A DNA stretch of 5,275 nt from Micrococcales bacterium (lineage in GTDB: Bacteria; Actinomycetota; Actinomycetes; Actinomycetales; Dermatophilaceae), in the NCBI GenBank assembly GCA_003132125.1, contig PKWT01000377.1, forward strand, positions 8,789 to 14,063. Direction: 5' to 3'. The position numbers and the translations under genes were made by a program. This document shows positions 1 to 4,686 of the stretch, piece by piece. Under the pieces are notes generated by a model. That model saw only the letters and a list, made by a program, of their open reading frames with translations, made no database searches and had not been told where the DNA came from. Numbering within the stretch: the first letter of the stretch is position 1; each line of letters starts with the position of its first letter.

Positions 1-36
1 TCGGCCTCGGCGGATTTCTTCGTCTCGGCTAGGAAA

Positions 37-42
37 GAAGGA
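37..42 (+). promoter_or_regulatory. Ribosome binding site for the TlpA-rhodanese gene
   Basis: GAAGGA lies 5 bases before a GTG codon at 48. It supports that GTG as the start, placing a basic Arg-rich stretch ahead of the membrane anchor. Only 47 bases precede the gene here, so its promoter or an upstream operon partner cannot be judged. Confidence 0.7.
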
Positions 43-47
43 ACACC

Positions 48-1061
48 GTGGCAACCAAGTCCACCCGCCCCACCCGCCCCGTGCCGGAAGCGCGTCCCTT
101 GCAGCCGGCCCGAGTAGCTGCCCGAGCCGCCGCCGCGGCAACGGCCGCACGCCGGCGCCTCTGGACGATCGCCTCGGTGGTTGGTGCAGCGGTGCTGGTC
201 CTGGGTGCCGTCGCCGCCCTCGCCTTCGGGTCCGGCACCGGCACGGCCACCAGTGCGTCCGGACTCAGCGCGACCAAGGACGCCTTCGTGCTACCCGGCC
301 TGCTCGACGATGGGCGGGTCAGCCTTGCCACCCACGCCGGCAAGCCGGTCGTCGTGAACTTCTTCGCGTCCTGGTGCGTCTACTGCAACGAGGAGCTGCC
401 CGGGTTCGTCCAGGTTGCCAACGCGACCCGTGGAAAGGTCGACTACGTCGGAGTCGATACCAATGACACTGGCGACGGGGCCGCGATGGCCCGCCGCTTC
501 GACCTCGCCGGAGCCGGGTTTGCCCTGGCCCGCGATATCGGCAGTGACCCCAGTTCGGACCTGTGGTCCAGCTTCGGCGGTCAGGGCCTGCCTGTCACGG
601 CGTTCTACGACGTGCAGGGCAAGCTTGTGGACTTCTCCGCTGGCATGCTCACCCAGGAGAAGCTCTCCGAGCGCATCAAGACCCTCTTCGGTGTCGACGT
701 CAAGGCTGCCGACGCATCCACGCTTGCTGCGCCGGTCATCCCACTGATCCCGCGCGGGGCCTACGAGCTGCTGAGCACCCACGCCCAGGATCCGTCCTTC
801 GTCGCCCTGGATGTGCGCACCCCGGCCGAGTACAGCACTGGGCACCTTCCCGGCGCGGTCAACACCGATGCTGAGGCCGCCGACTTCGGCAAGCAGCTGG
901 AGACGCTGGACAGGGACAAGAGCTACTTCGTGTACTGCCAGAGTGGTAACCGCAGCGCGACGGCGGCCTCGCTGATGCACAGCCTCGGGTTCAAGCACGT
1001 CTATGACATCGAAGGCGGGATGACCGCGTGGCAGGGCGCAGGCCTGCCCAGCACCCGCTGA
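48..1061 (+). CDS. Membrane-anchored TlpA/ResA-like thioredoxin fused to a C-terminal rhodanese domain
   Basis: 337 residues, GTG start. A basic cytoplasmic N-terminus (about residues 1-38, rich in Arg) is followed by one hydrophobic segment (about 39-60). By the positive-inside rule both catalytic domains should sit outside the membrane. Residues about 75-213 form a TlpA-like thioredoxin domain with the redox motif W109-C-V-Y-C113 and the cis-proline loop GLPVTAFYD around P182. Residues about 234-335 form a single rhodanese domain with LDVRTPAEYSTGHLPGAVN and the active-site loop CQSGNR, catalytic C297. Such thioredoxins reduce or transfer disulfides on exported proteins; rhodaneses carry sulfane sulfur as a Cys persulfide. 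The fusion suggests that C297 persulfide passes to, or is reduced by, the C110/C113 pair. The substrate is not visible. Domain assignment is secure; the coupled reaction is inferred. Confidence 0.93.
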   Translation: MATKSTRPTRPVPEARPLQPARVAARAAAAATAARRRLWTIASVVGAAVLVLGAVAALAFGSGTGTATSASGLSATKDAFVLPGLLDDGRVSLATHAGKPVVVNFFASWCVYCNEELPGFVQVANATRGKVDYVGVDTNDTGDGAAMARRFDLAGAGFALARDIGSDPSSDLWSSFGGQGLPVTAFYDVQGKLVDFSAGMLTQEKLSERIKTLFGVDVKAADASTLAAPVIPLIPRGAYELLSTHAQDPSFVALDVRTPAEYSTGHLPGAVNTDAEAADFGKQLETLDRDKSYFVYCQSGNRSATAASLMHSLGFKHVYDIEGGMTAWQGAGLPSTR

Positions 1062-1124
1062 CCGCGACCACGACGTCGTTCCGCGCGGACGAGTTCCGAC
1101 GACACGCCGCCCCTTTCGGGGGTA

Positions 1125-1158
1125 GCGAGAGCCCACACCCGCAGGTGTGGGCTCTCGC
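1125..1158. terminator. Perfect 15-bp hairpin, probable bidirectional terminator
   Basis: GCGAGAGCCCACACC (1125-1139) and its exact reverse complement (1144-1158) flank a CGCA loop. It lies 63 bases after the stop of the TlpA-rhodanese gene and 32 bases after the stop of the convergent secreted-protein gene. It has no T-tract on either side, as is common for actinobacterial terminators. A weaker CCCC-TTTC-GGGG hairpin precedes it at 1110-1121. Apart from these, the 129-base convergent gap holds nothing recognisable. Confidence 0.85.
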
Positions 1159-1190
1159 CACCGGGACGAATCCGTGGCCGCTCCCGTCGG

Positions 1191-1829
1191 TCAGGTCGTG
1201 CTGGAGGGGGCGATCGAGGTACCGCCGTAAGTGCCGCCGGTGGACGGAGCCCACCCGGCGCCACGACCCGGGCCGCCTCCTGCGCGGACTCCATTGACCT
1301 GGTCGGTGATCCGCTCGGTGAGCGAGCTCTTCAGGGTGTCAGCCTGAGCCTGTGTCAGGGTGCCGGCCTTCACAGCGGCGGCGAGGTCGGCCTCAGCGTC
1401 GGCGACCATGGCTTTGATAAGTGAGTCGACGCTGACCTTCTGGTCCTTCGCGACATCCGCCAGGCTCTTGCCGCCCTGCACCGCGGTGTACAGCTCGTCG
1501 GTGGTCATGCCGAGGGCCTTCGCGGCGGCGTCATGGGACTGGAGCATGGCCATCCCGCCTGAGCGCCCGCCCGCCCCGCCCATACCGCGCATGCCACCAA
1601 TCCCGCCCATGGGCGGTTGGCTGTCGAGGGTGCCGGCGACCTTGTCGGCCTGTGCTTGGGTCAGGGTGCCGTTGCTGACCAGGCCGGTCAGCGCGCTCTT
1701 GATGTGGGCGAGCCGGCTGGTGACCACGTTGTCCGAGGTGGTCGCGGAGGCGGGGGTCATGGCCACGGCGCCGACGGCGCCGGTGACGAGAATGCCGGTG
1801 AGGATCAGGCCGGTGGTTCGCTTGTGCAT
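1191..1829 (-). CDS. Secreted small protein with two GTLTQAQAD repeats and a Gly/Met-rich linker, function unknown
   Basis: 212 residues, ATG start with AAGGAGA 5 bases upstream. An N-terminal signal peptide is clear: basic MHKR, a hydrophobic core at about 6-23, and a likely signal peptidase I site after A-S-A (27-29). The mature protein has two alpha-helical repeat units, about 42-68 and 144-171, each with the identical core GTLTQAQAD (54-62 and 156-164). They are separated by a flexible Gly/Met-rich stretch (about 72-95, with GGIGGMRGMGG) and a helical section containing LADVAKDQKVS. The C-terminus is low-complexity Gly/Ser/Thr. The (G/N)xLTQAQAD turn resembles repeats in small secreted actinobacterial proteins and DUF2680-like sequences, whose role I do not know. 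Clustered methionines (M74, M80, M83, M93, M95) could bind soft metal ions such as Cu(I), but this is speculation. It has its own leader, separate from the operon upstream. Confidence 0.85.
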   Translation of the reverse strand: MHKRTTGLILTGILVTGAVGAVAMTPASATTSDNVVTSRLAHIKSALTGLVSNGTLTQAQADKVAGTLDSQPPMGGIGGMRGMGGAGGRSGGMAMLQSHDAAAKALGMTTDELYTAVQGGKSLADVAKDQKVSVDSLIKAMVADAEADLAAAVKAGTLTQAQADTLKSSLTERITDQVNGVRAGGGPGRGAGWAPSTGGTYGGTSIAPSSTT

Positions 1830-1834
1830 GGTGT

Positions 1835-1841
1835 TCTCCTT
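1835..1841 (-). promoter_or_regulatory. Ribosome binding site for the secreted repeat protein
   Basis: On the minus strand AAGGAGA lies 5 bases upstream of the ATG at 1829. It fixes the start so that the encoded N-terminus is a canonical signal peptide. The 144-base gap between this gene and the methyltransferase gene upstream shows no convincing -35/-10 pair and no GGAAT-N18-GTT element. Confidence 0.8.
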
Positions 1842-1973
1842 GAGATCGGGTGCTTTGTGCTACCGATGCTCGACCGCGCAGAAGTGAAGCCCATGTGCTC
1901 GATGTGTAGATCGGATGTGGATCCGTGCGGCGCGGCTCGCAGCCTGGTCACCAACAACCTTGGGTGTCGGATC

Positions 1974-2720
1974 TCAGGCCGGTCGGCAACCTCCGTAGAT
2001 CACGTTCTCCAGCTGCTTCCAGTAGACGTCGATCCCATGGAAGCCAGCCGATCGCAGATACCCCAGTTGTTGCTCCAGGGGGATCATGTAGCGCACGTGG
2101 TTCTGGTAGCGGGACTGTTCCTGCGGCGTGCGATGGAGGCGCTTGCTTGCCGCCTCGGGGTCATCATGATCGTTCACGCGCTCCCAGGTGGCTTCGACAA
2201 CGGGATCCGTGGTGGTCACCGGGTCGTAGTTGAAGTACCAGCCGCCAGGGGCGAGGCGCGCCAAGATCTCGGCGAACAGGCCCTGCTTGCGTTGATCGGG
2301 CATGTGGTGGATGCACATTGAGGTCACTATCGCGTCGACCGTCGCCGGAATCGCCGCGGGCCAGTCGCCCGTCAACATGTCGAACTCGACGTACTGGAAG
2401 CGCCCGGCGAAACGTTCCATCTCTCGCTGGCCTTCATCCATCATCTGCGGTGAGAAGTCGGTGAGAATGGCGGTGCTGCGTGGATACAGACTGAGGATCC
2501 CTGCGGCCGCAGCCCCGGTGCCTGCTCCCAGATCCAGGAATGTGAAGGCGTCCTGCTCACCGAAGGGGAGCAGCTCACCCATGAAACGCCAGTGCGCCGC
2601 ACGTTTTCGCTCACGCTCGTCGGCCGTCGCCGTCCAGTTCTGGACGGCCTCCTCGGATTTCCAGATGGCTGCGTTCGTGTCCGTCGACTGGTCCATGGGC
2701 AAGAGGCTACCTGCCGTCAC
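1974..2720 (-). CDS. Class I SAM-dependent methyltransferase, substrate unknown
   Basis: 248 residues from a GTG at 2720. An in-frame ATG at 2696 (MDQSTDTN) would give 240 residues and is an equally fair start. GTG is preferred because AGGAG (2731-2735, minus strand) lies 10 bases upstream. The Rossmann-fold SAM site is clear: motif I FLDLGAGTGA (61-70), the acidic end of strand beta2 in LTDFS (D88), EFDML (D114) after beta3, the IHHMP loop (137-141), and LAPGGWYFNYDP (156-167) for beta5. The His-rich IHHMP and PGG pattern is shared by small-molecule methyltransferases of the Methyltransf_25/11 type. It is the last gene of a minus-strand operon, 22 bases after the membrane methyltransferase. 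The operon promoter carries a thiol-stress-like element, so a thiol, sulfide or electrophile substrate is an inference only. Confidence 0.88.
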   Translation of the reverse strand: MTAGSLLPMDQSTDTNAAIWKSEEAVQNWTATADERERKRAAHWRFMGELLPFGEQDAFTFLDLGAGTGAAAAGILSLYPRSTAILTDFSPQMMDEGQREMERFAGRFQYVEFDMLTGDWPAAIPATVDAIVTSMCIHHMPDQRKQGLFAEILARLAPGGWYFNYDPVTTTDPVVEATWERVNDHDDPEAASKRLHRTPQEQSRYQNHVRYMIPLEQQLGYLRSAGFHGIDVYWKQLENVIYGGCRPA

Positions 2721-2742
2721 CCACCCCCAGCTCCTGTCACTG

Positions 2743-3234
2743 TCACCTGCGCATCCGGACCGGGACGAACCTAGGAGTTCGTGAAGCGTAGTCGGCGTAT
2801 CCCTCGAACCGCCGAGCCAGGCGCTCTTCCTCCCATTGCGCTTTGACGGAGAGGAGCAGGACCAGCACCCCGAGTGTGAGGAGCTGGAACCAGCTGCCTG
2901 AGGTCACCGCGATCGAGGCCATCGTGAGCAGCAAGCCGCTATAGATGGGGTGCCGCACGAACCGGTATAGCCCCCCCGTGCGTAGTTGCGCGTGGGCGTT
3001 CGGCAACGGTGTTGCCGTCAGGCCTCGCCCGAGTCCCGTTGCGCCGATGACCATGACAGCCAAGCCCACGACTGTGGCGACACGGCAGGCGATGGTGAGC
3101 GCGGCGGGTACCGGCCAGTCGTGGCGACCCGGGAGCACCACGAGGATCCCGATCAGACCGAACTGGCCAGCGACGAGCAATCGCGCGGTCCGGACGTCAG
3201 TAAGCGCCGGGTGGTGCTTCAGCTTCGCGCCCAC
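2743..3234 (-). CDS. ICMT/PEMT-like integral membrane methyltransferase
   Basis: The frame is open from a GTG at 3279 (178 residues). I place the start at the GTG at 3234 (163 residues), because 3279 would overlap the upstream gene by 61 bases while 3234 overlaps by 16. A GTG at 3246 is a third option, and none has a good ribosome binding site. Hydrophobic segments lie at about 17-35, 44-66, 98-110 and 115-130. Between them is the family signature of isoprenylcysteine carboxyl methyltransferase and phospholipid N-methyltransferase: GLYRFVRHPIYSG (88-100), then EEERLARRFEGYADYASRTPRFVP (135-158). The RHPxYxG and E-E...Y..Y..R residues form the SAM site in this family. Bacterial relatives methylate lipids or small hydrophobic or thiol compounds; the substrate cannot be told here. 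Translation is probably coupled to the upstream Cys-rich gene. Confidence 0.87.
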   Translation of the reverse strand: MGAKLKHHPALTDVRTARLLVAGQFGLIGILVVLPGRHDWPVPAALTIACRVATVVGLAVMVIGATGLGRGLTATPLPNAHAQLRTGGLYRFVRHPIYSGLLLTMASIAVTSGSWFQLLTLGVLVLLLSVKAQWEEERLARRFEGYADYASRTPRFVPVRMRR

Positions 3235-3380
3235 GGAAACTGCCACGCCGGCGGCTGTTCCGTGGGGCTGCAGGTGCACTGCTGTGCGGGGGCGACGCGT
3301 GACATGACCGCGTCAACGTGCATGCCGCAGCCGGACCAAGTGGTCTTGCCGCAGCGGGCGCAACGGGCGGGACTACACAT
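3219..3380 (-). CDS. 53-residue Cys-rich protein, probable zinc-binding
   Basis: ATG at 3380, TGA at 3219-3221. AAGGAG (3387-3392) lies 6 bases upstream, an excellent ribosome binding site. The protein has six cysteines in the pattern C2, C7-x2-C10, C18, C35-x-C37, plus H21, with core CGKTTWSGCGMHV. I recall similar short proteins of the form CxxCGKTTWxGCGxHV...CTC as widespread uncharacterised actinobacterial proteins. The cysteines suggest a structural zinc site or a thiol sensor or carrier. Codon third positions are strongly G/C, as in the neighbouring real genes, and no hydrophobic segment is present. The 16 residues after C37 (Pro/Trp-rich) look like a variable tail that overlaps the start of the membrane methyltransferase. 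The ATG overlaps the stop of the upstream small ORF (ATGTGTAG), suggesting coupled translation. Function unknown. Confidence 0.82.
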   Translation of the reverse strand: MCSPARCARCGKTTWSGCGMHVDAVMSRVAPAQQCTCSPTEQPPAWQFPWARS

Positions 3381-3558
3381 GTGGTGCTCCTTGTGTTGGT
3401 TGGTTCTGAAGGTTGGCGCCTGGGTTCATTGTTGAGGAACGAGAGCCTCGGTCGCGCATGCAACCTCGAAGTGCGACGGACAGGCTCGCCCCCTTGTTCA
3501 TCAGTCTTGCGGCTTGCTGGTAGCAGAGGGTGTTCGGGAGTGGATGACGTGTAGCCAT
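3373..3558 (-). CDS. Possible 61-residue first ORF of the operon, function unknown
   Basis: ATG at 3558 with a near-ideal AGGAGG (3565-3570) 6 bases upstream; stop TAG at 3373-3375, overlapping the ATG of the Cys-rich gene. This is the first start codon with a strong ribosome binding site after the promoter/operator at 3614-3656. The product begins MATRHPLPNTLCYQQAAR, has two cysteines (C12, C34), a mildly helical N-terminal half and a disordered Asn/Gln/Pro tail. I recognise no family. Against it, only about 55% of codon third positions are G or C, well below its neighbours, and the tail looks non-conserved. It may be a leader peptide that couples ribosomes to the Cys-rich gene, a young gene, or a decayed one. 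The frame could also be chance with a real but unused ribosome binding site. Confidence 0.4.
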   Translation of the reverse strand: MATRHPLPNTLCYQQAARLMNKGASLSVALRGCMRDRGSRSSTMNPGANLQNQPTQGAPHV

Positions 3559-3564
3559 TCGATT

Positions 3565-3570
3565 CCTCCT
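3565..3570 (-). promoter_or_regulatory. Strong ribosome binding site (AGGAGG)
   Basis: AGGAGG on the minus strand lies 6 bases before the ATG at 3558. It is the strongest Shine-Dalgarno match in the window and the main reason to take the 61-residue ORF seriously. Confidence 0.6.
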
Positions 3571-3613
3571 GTCGGAACATCTCGTTCGGCGTGGGTGCGG
3601 GAAATGACTACAC

Positions 3614-3629
3614 ATACCCCTGGGGGTAT
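3614..3629. promoter_or_regulatory. CsoR/CstR-type operator, site 1
   Basis: Perfect inverted repeat ATACCCC-TG-GGGGTAT. C-tract/G-tract palindromes with TA/AT ends are typical operators of CsoR-family repressors. It begins one base after the GTT of the upstream promoter element, so it covers the expected transcription start. It lies 56 bases before the first ORF of the minus-strand operon. No CsoR-family gene is in the window, so the regulator is inferred. Confidence 0.8.
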
Positions 3630-3630
3630 T

Positions 3631-3656
3631 AACGCGGCTGACGACGAGACTATTCC
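3631..3656 (-). promoter_or_regulatory. SigR/SigH-like promoter of the Cys-rich/methyltransferase operon
   Basis: On the minus strand GGAAT (3656 to 3652) is followed after exactly 18 bases by GTT (3633 to 3631). This equals the GGAAT-N18-GTT consensus of the thiol-stress sigma factor SigR of Streptomyces, with SigH of mycobacteria closely similar. Operator site 1 follows directly. The predicted start falls inside the operator, leaving an untranslated leader of about 65 bases before the ATG at 3558. Confidence 0.72.
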
Positions 3657-3717
3657 GGTCAGGGCTGCGGCAGAGCTTGATATGGCGGTGGTGGTTGCAG
3701 TGAGCGGCTCGCCGGCA

Positions 3718-4341
3718 TCAGCGAACCGGCCTGCGCGCCACCACGAGCGCATCGAGCGCATCCACCGGCTGGCCGCCGCTGTCGGTTGTTGATCGTGGGA
3801 CCGTCTCGTCACGGTCGACGACCAGCTGTGCCAGCTCGATGTCTTGCACGATGTCACTGGGGCGGTACAGCACCGCGGGGTTCTGTGGACCTCCGTGCCC
3901 AGAGGTCAGATTCTGCAGGTCGTGTCCCACGACCAGCAGCGTTCCGCCCGGGGCGACAGCCTCGGCTGCCGCTCGCATGACGGAGGTTCGCCGATCCTTC
4001 GGCAGGTGCAGGTACACCACGAGAACCAGGTCGTAGGATCGCGCCGGGGGGACCCAGGTCTCGACGTCGGCCTCGACGGTTTCCAGCCGACTGGAGTCTT
4101 GGCCGAGCTGCTTCTCGGCGAGCGAGCGAGCCCGTTGCAGCGCCACTGTGGAGAAGTCCACCGCAGTGACGTGCCATCCGAGGGAAGCGAGCCACAGGGC
4201 GTTGCGGCCCTCTCCGGCCGCAACGTCCAGAGCCTTGCCGGCCGGCAGATCCTCGGTGAGCTGCTTGACCCACATGTTCGGTGCGGCGGACCAGACAAGC
4301 TCGCTGTCGTTGTATCGCTCGTTCCATGCTGTGCTGTCCAT
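3718..4341 (-). CDS. Class I SAM-dependent methyltransferase, TehB/TPMT-like
   Basis: 207 residues from the ATG at 4341 (MDSTAWNERYND). AAGGGA 6 bases upstream supports this start over the ATG at 4428, which would overlap the leader ORF and add a non-conserved extension. SAM-binding motif I is ALDVAAGEGRNALWLA (37-52). It is followed by VTAVDFS with D62 after strand beta2, EADVETW (D92), YLHLP (110-114) and APGGTLLVVGHD (130-141). The N-terminal WNERY...ELVW and the GEGRNA motif I are typical of the TehB/thiopurine-methyltransferase-like group, which acts on soft nucleophiles such as tellurite, thiols or selenium compounds. That makes sulfide, a thiol or a persulfide-derived compound a reasonable substrate guess, but nothing in the sequence proves it. 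Its promoter carries operator site 2 and is divergent from the MBL-fold gene. Confidence 0.88.
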   Translation of the reverse strand: MDSTAWNERYNDSELVWSAAPNMWVKQLTEDLPAGKALDVAAGEGRNALWLASLGWHVTAVDFSTVALQRARSLAEKQLGQDSSRLETVEADVETWVPPARSYDLVLVVYLHLPKDRRTSVMRAAAEAVAPGGTLLVVGHDLQNLTSGHGGPQNPAVLYRPSDIVQDIELAQLVVDRDETVPRSTTDSGGQPVDALDALVVARRPVR

Positions 4342-4393
4342 GCCAGATCCCTTCGTGGGGGCGAAGATGATGATGTTCGCTCTCCCGCGCCGC

Positions 4394-4498
4394 TCAGGCC
4401 AGGGAGAGGAAGAGTTTTTCCATGGCATTCGTGGCCAGGGAGTGTGCGCCGTCGGGTGCAGTCAGGCATTGTTTGATGCCGCTCGCGATGAAGGTCAC
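4394..4498 (-). CDS. Possible 34-residue leader ORF upstream of the TehB-like methyltransferase
   Basis: GTG at 4498, TGA at 4394-4396, with AGAGGA (4505-4510, minus strand) 6 bases upstream. It is the first translatable ORF after promoter/operator site 2, with an untranslated leader of about 35 bases. The product begins MTFIASGIKQCL and ends ATNAMEKLFLSLA. It has one Cys (C11) and one His, and looks amphipathic and helical. About two thirds of its third codon positions are G or C, compatible with coding. The methyltransferase ATG follows 52 bases after its stop. I recognise no family. It could be a regulatory leader peptide, a small protein in its own right, or a remnant of a longer gene. 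Confidence is limited by its size. Confidence 0.42.
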   Translation of the reverse strand: MTFIASGIKQCLTAPDGAHSLATNAMEKLFLSLA

Positions 4499-4520
4499 AG
4501 GGCTTCCTCTCGAGGTCTGA

Positions 4521-4566
4521 ACTATACCCATGGGGGTATTAACCTGTCACGGGTTCCAGGCATTCC
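4521..4566 (-). promoter_or_regulatory. SigR/SigH-like promoter of the TehB-like methyltransferase unit, with overlapping sigma-70-like elements
   Basis: On the minus strand GGAAT (4566 to 4562) is followed after exactly 18 bases by GTT (4543 to 4541). This is the SigR consensus, identical in geometry to the promoter at 3631-3656. The same stretch also reads GTGACA (4545-4550), 18 bases, then TATAGT (4521-4526), a fair housekeeping-type promoter whose spacer contains most of operator site 2. Either reading puts the operator over RNA polymerase contacts. The two promoters may be used under different conditions. Confidence 0.7.
4524..4539. promoter_or_regulatory. CsoR/CstR-type operator, site 2
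   Basis: ATACCCATGGGGGTAT is a 16-base inverted repeat with one mismatched pair. Read on the minus strand it is ATACCCCCATGGGTAT, identical to site 3 on the plus strand. It begins one base after the GTT of its promoter, the same offset as site 1, and should block the start of transcription of the minus-strand unit. Confidence 0.78.
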
Positions 4567-4632
4567 AGGGCCGGTGACAACCCACCCAACGGGGCCTGTC
4601 AGGTCGCGCCGGGACGAAGCTGCCAAGGCGGC

Positions 4633-4658
4633 GGAATGCCTTGACGTGGGTGAGCGTT
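4633..4658 (+). promoter_or_regulatory. SigR/SigH-like promoter of the MBL-fold gene
   Basis: GGAAT (4633-4637), exactly 18 bases, then GTT (4656-4658). This is the third GGAAT-N18-GTT element in the window and the only one on the plus strand. With its divergent partner it shares the extended 9-mer GGAATGCCT, so AGGCATTCC (4558-4566) and GGAATGCCT (4633-4641) form an inverted repeat across the divergent region. A TTGACG at 4641 has no matching -10 at normal spacing. Confidence 0.7.
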
Positions 4659-4670
4659 GGCATCTGATGG

Positions 4671-4686
4671 ATACCCCCATGGGTAT
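4671..4686. promoter_or_regulatory. CsoR/CstR-type operator, site 3
   Basis: ATACCCCCATGGGTAT, the exact reverse complement of site 2. It starts 12 bases after the promoter GTT rather than 1 base, so it sits about one helical turn further downstream and just after the expected transcription start. It should act on the plus-strand MBL-fold gene. Centre-to-centre distance to site 2 is 147 bases, about 14 helical turns. Confidence 0.78.

Noticed and set aside
291..1136. 281-codon open frame on the minus strand opposite the TlpA-rhodanese gene
   Set aside because: It is antisense to a gene with clear domains; the product is Arg/Gly-rich with no family features, and no ribosome binding site was found. 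High-GC shadow frame.
1845..1867. Inverted repeat ATCGG-N13-CCGAT upstream of the secreted-protein gene as an operator
   Set aside because: Only 5 paired bases with a mismatched interior; expected by chance at this base composition.
1617..2321. 234-codon plus-strand frame across the secreted-protein and methyltransferase genes
   Set aside because: It spans two unrelated minus-strand genes and their intergenic gap, and its Gly/Val/Ala-rich product reflects the antisense of those genes.
3197..3580. 127-codon minus-strand frame overlapping the Cys-rich gene
   Set aside because: Out of frame with the Cys-rich ORF that has the conserved-looking CxxCGKTTW motif and ribosome binding site; the product is low-complexity Pro/Arg/Ser.
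3711..3730. GCCGG-N10-CCGGC hairpin at the end of the TehB-like methyltransferase gene as a terminator
   Set aside because: The stem is only 5 bp with a 10-base loop and overlaps the stop codon; too weak to call.
3844..4476. 210-codon plus-strand frame opposite the TehB-like methyltransferase
   Set aside because: Antisense to a gene with a full set of SAM-binding motifs; no ribosome binding site or recognisable domain.
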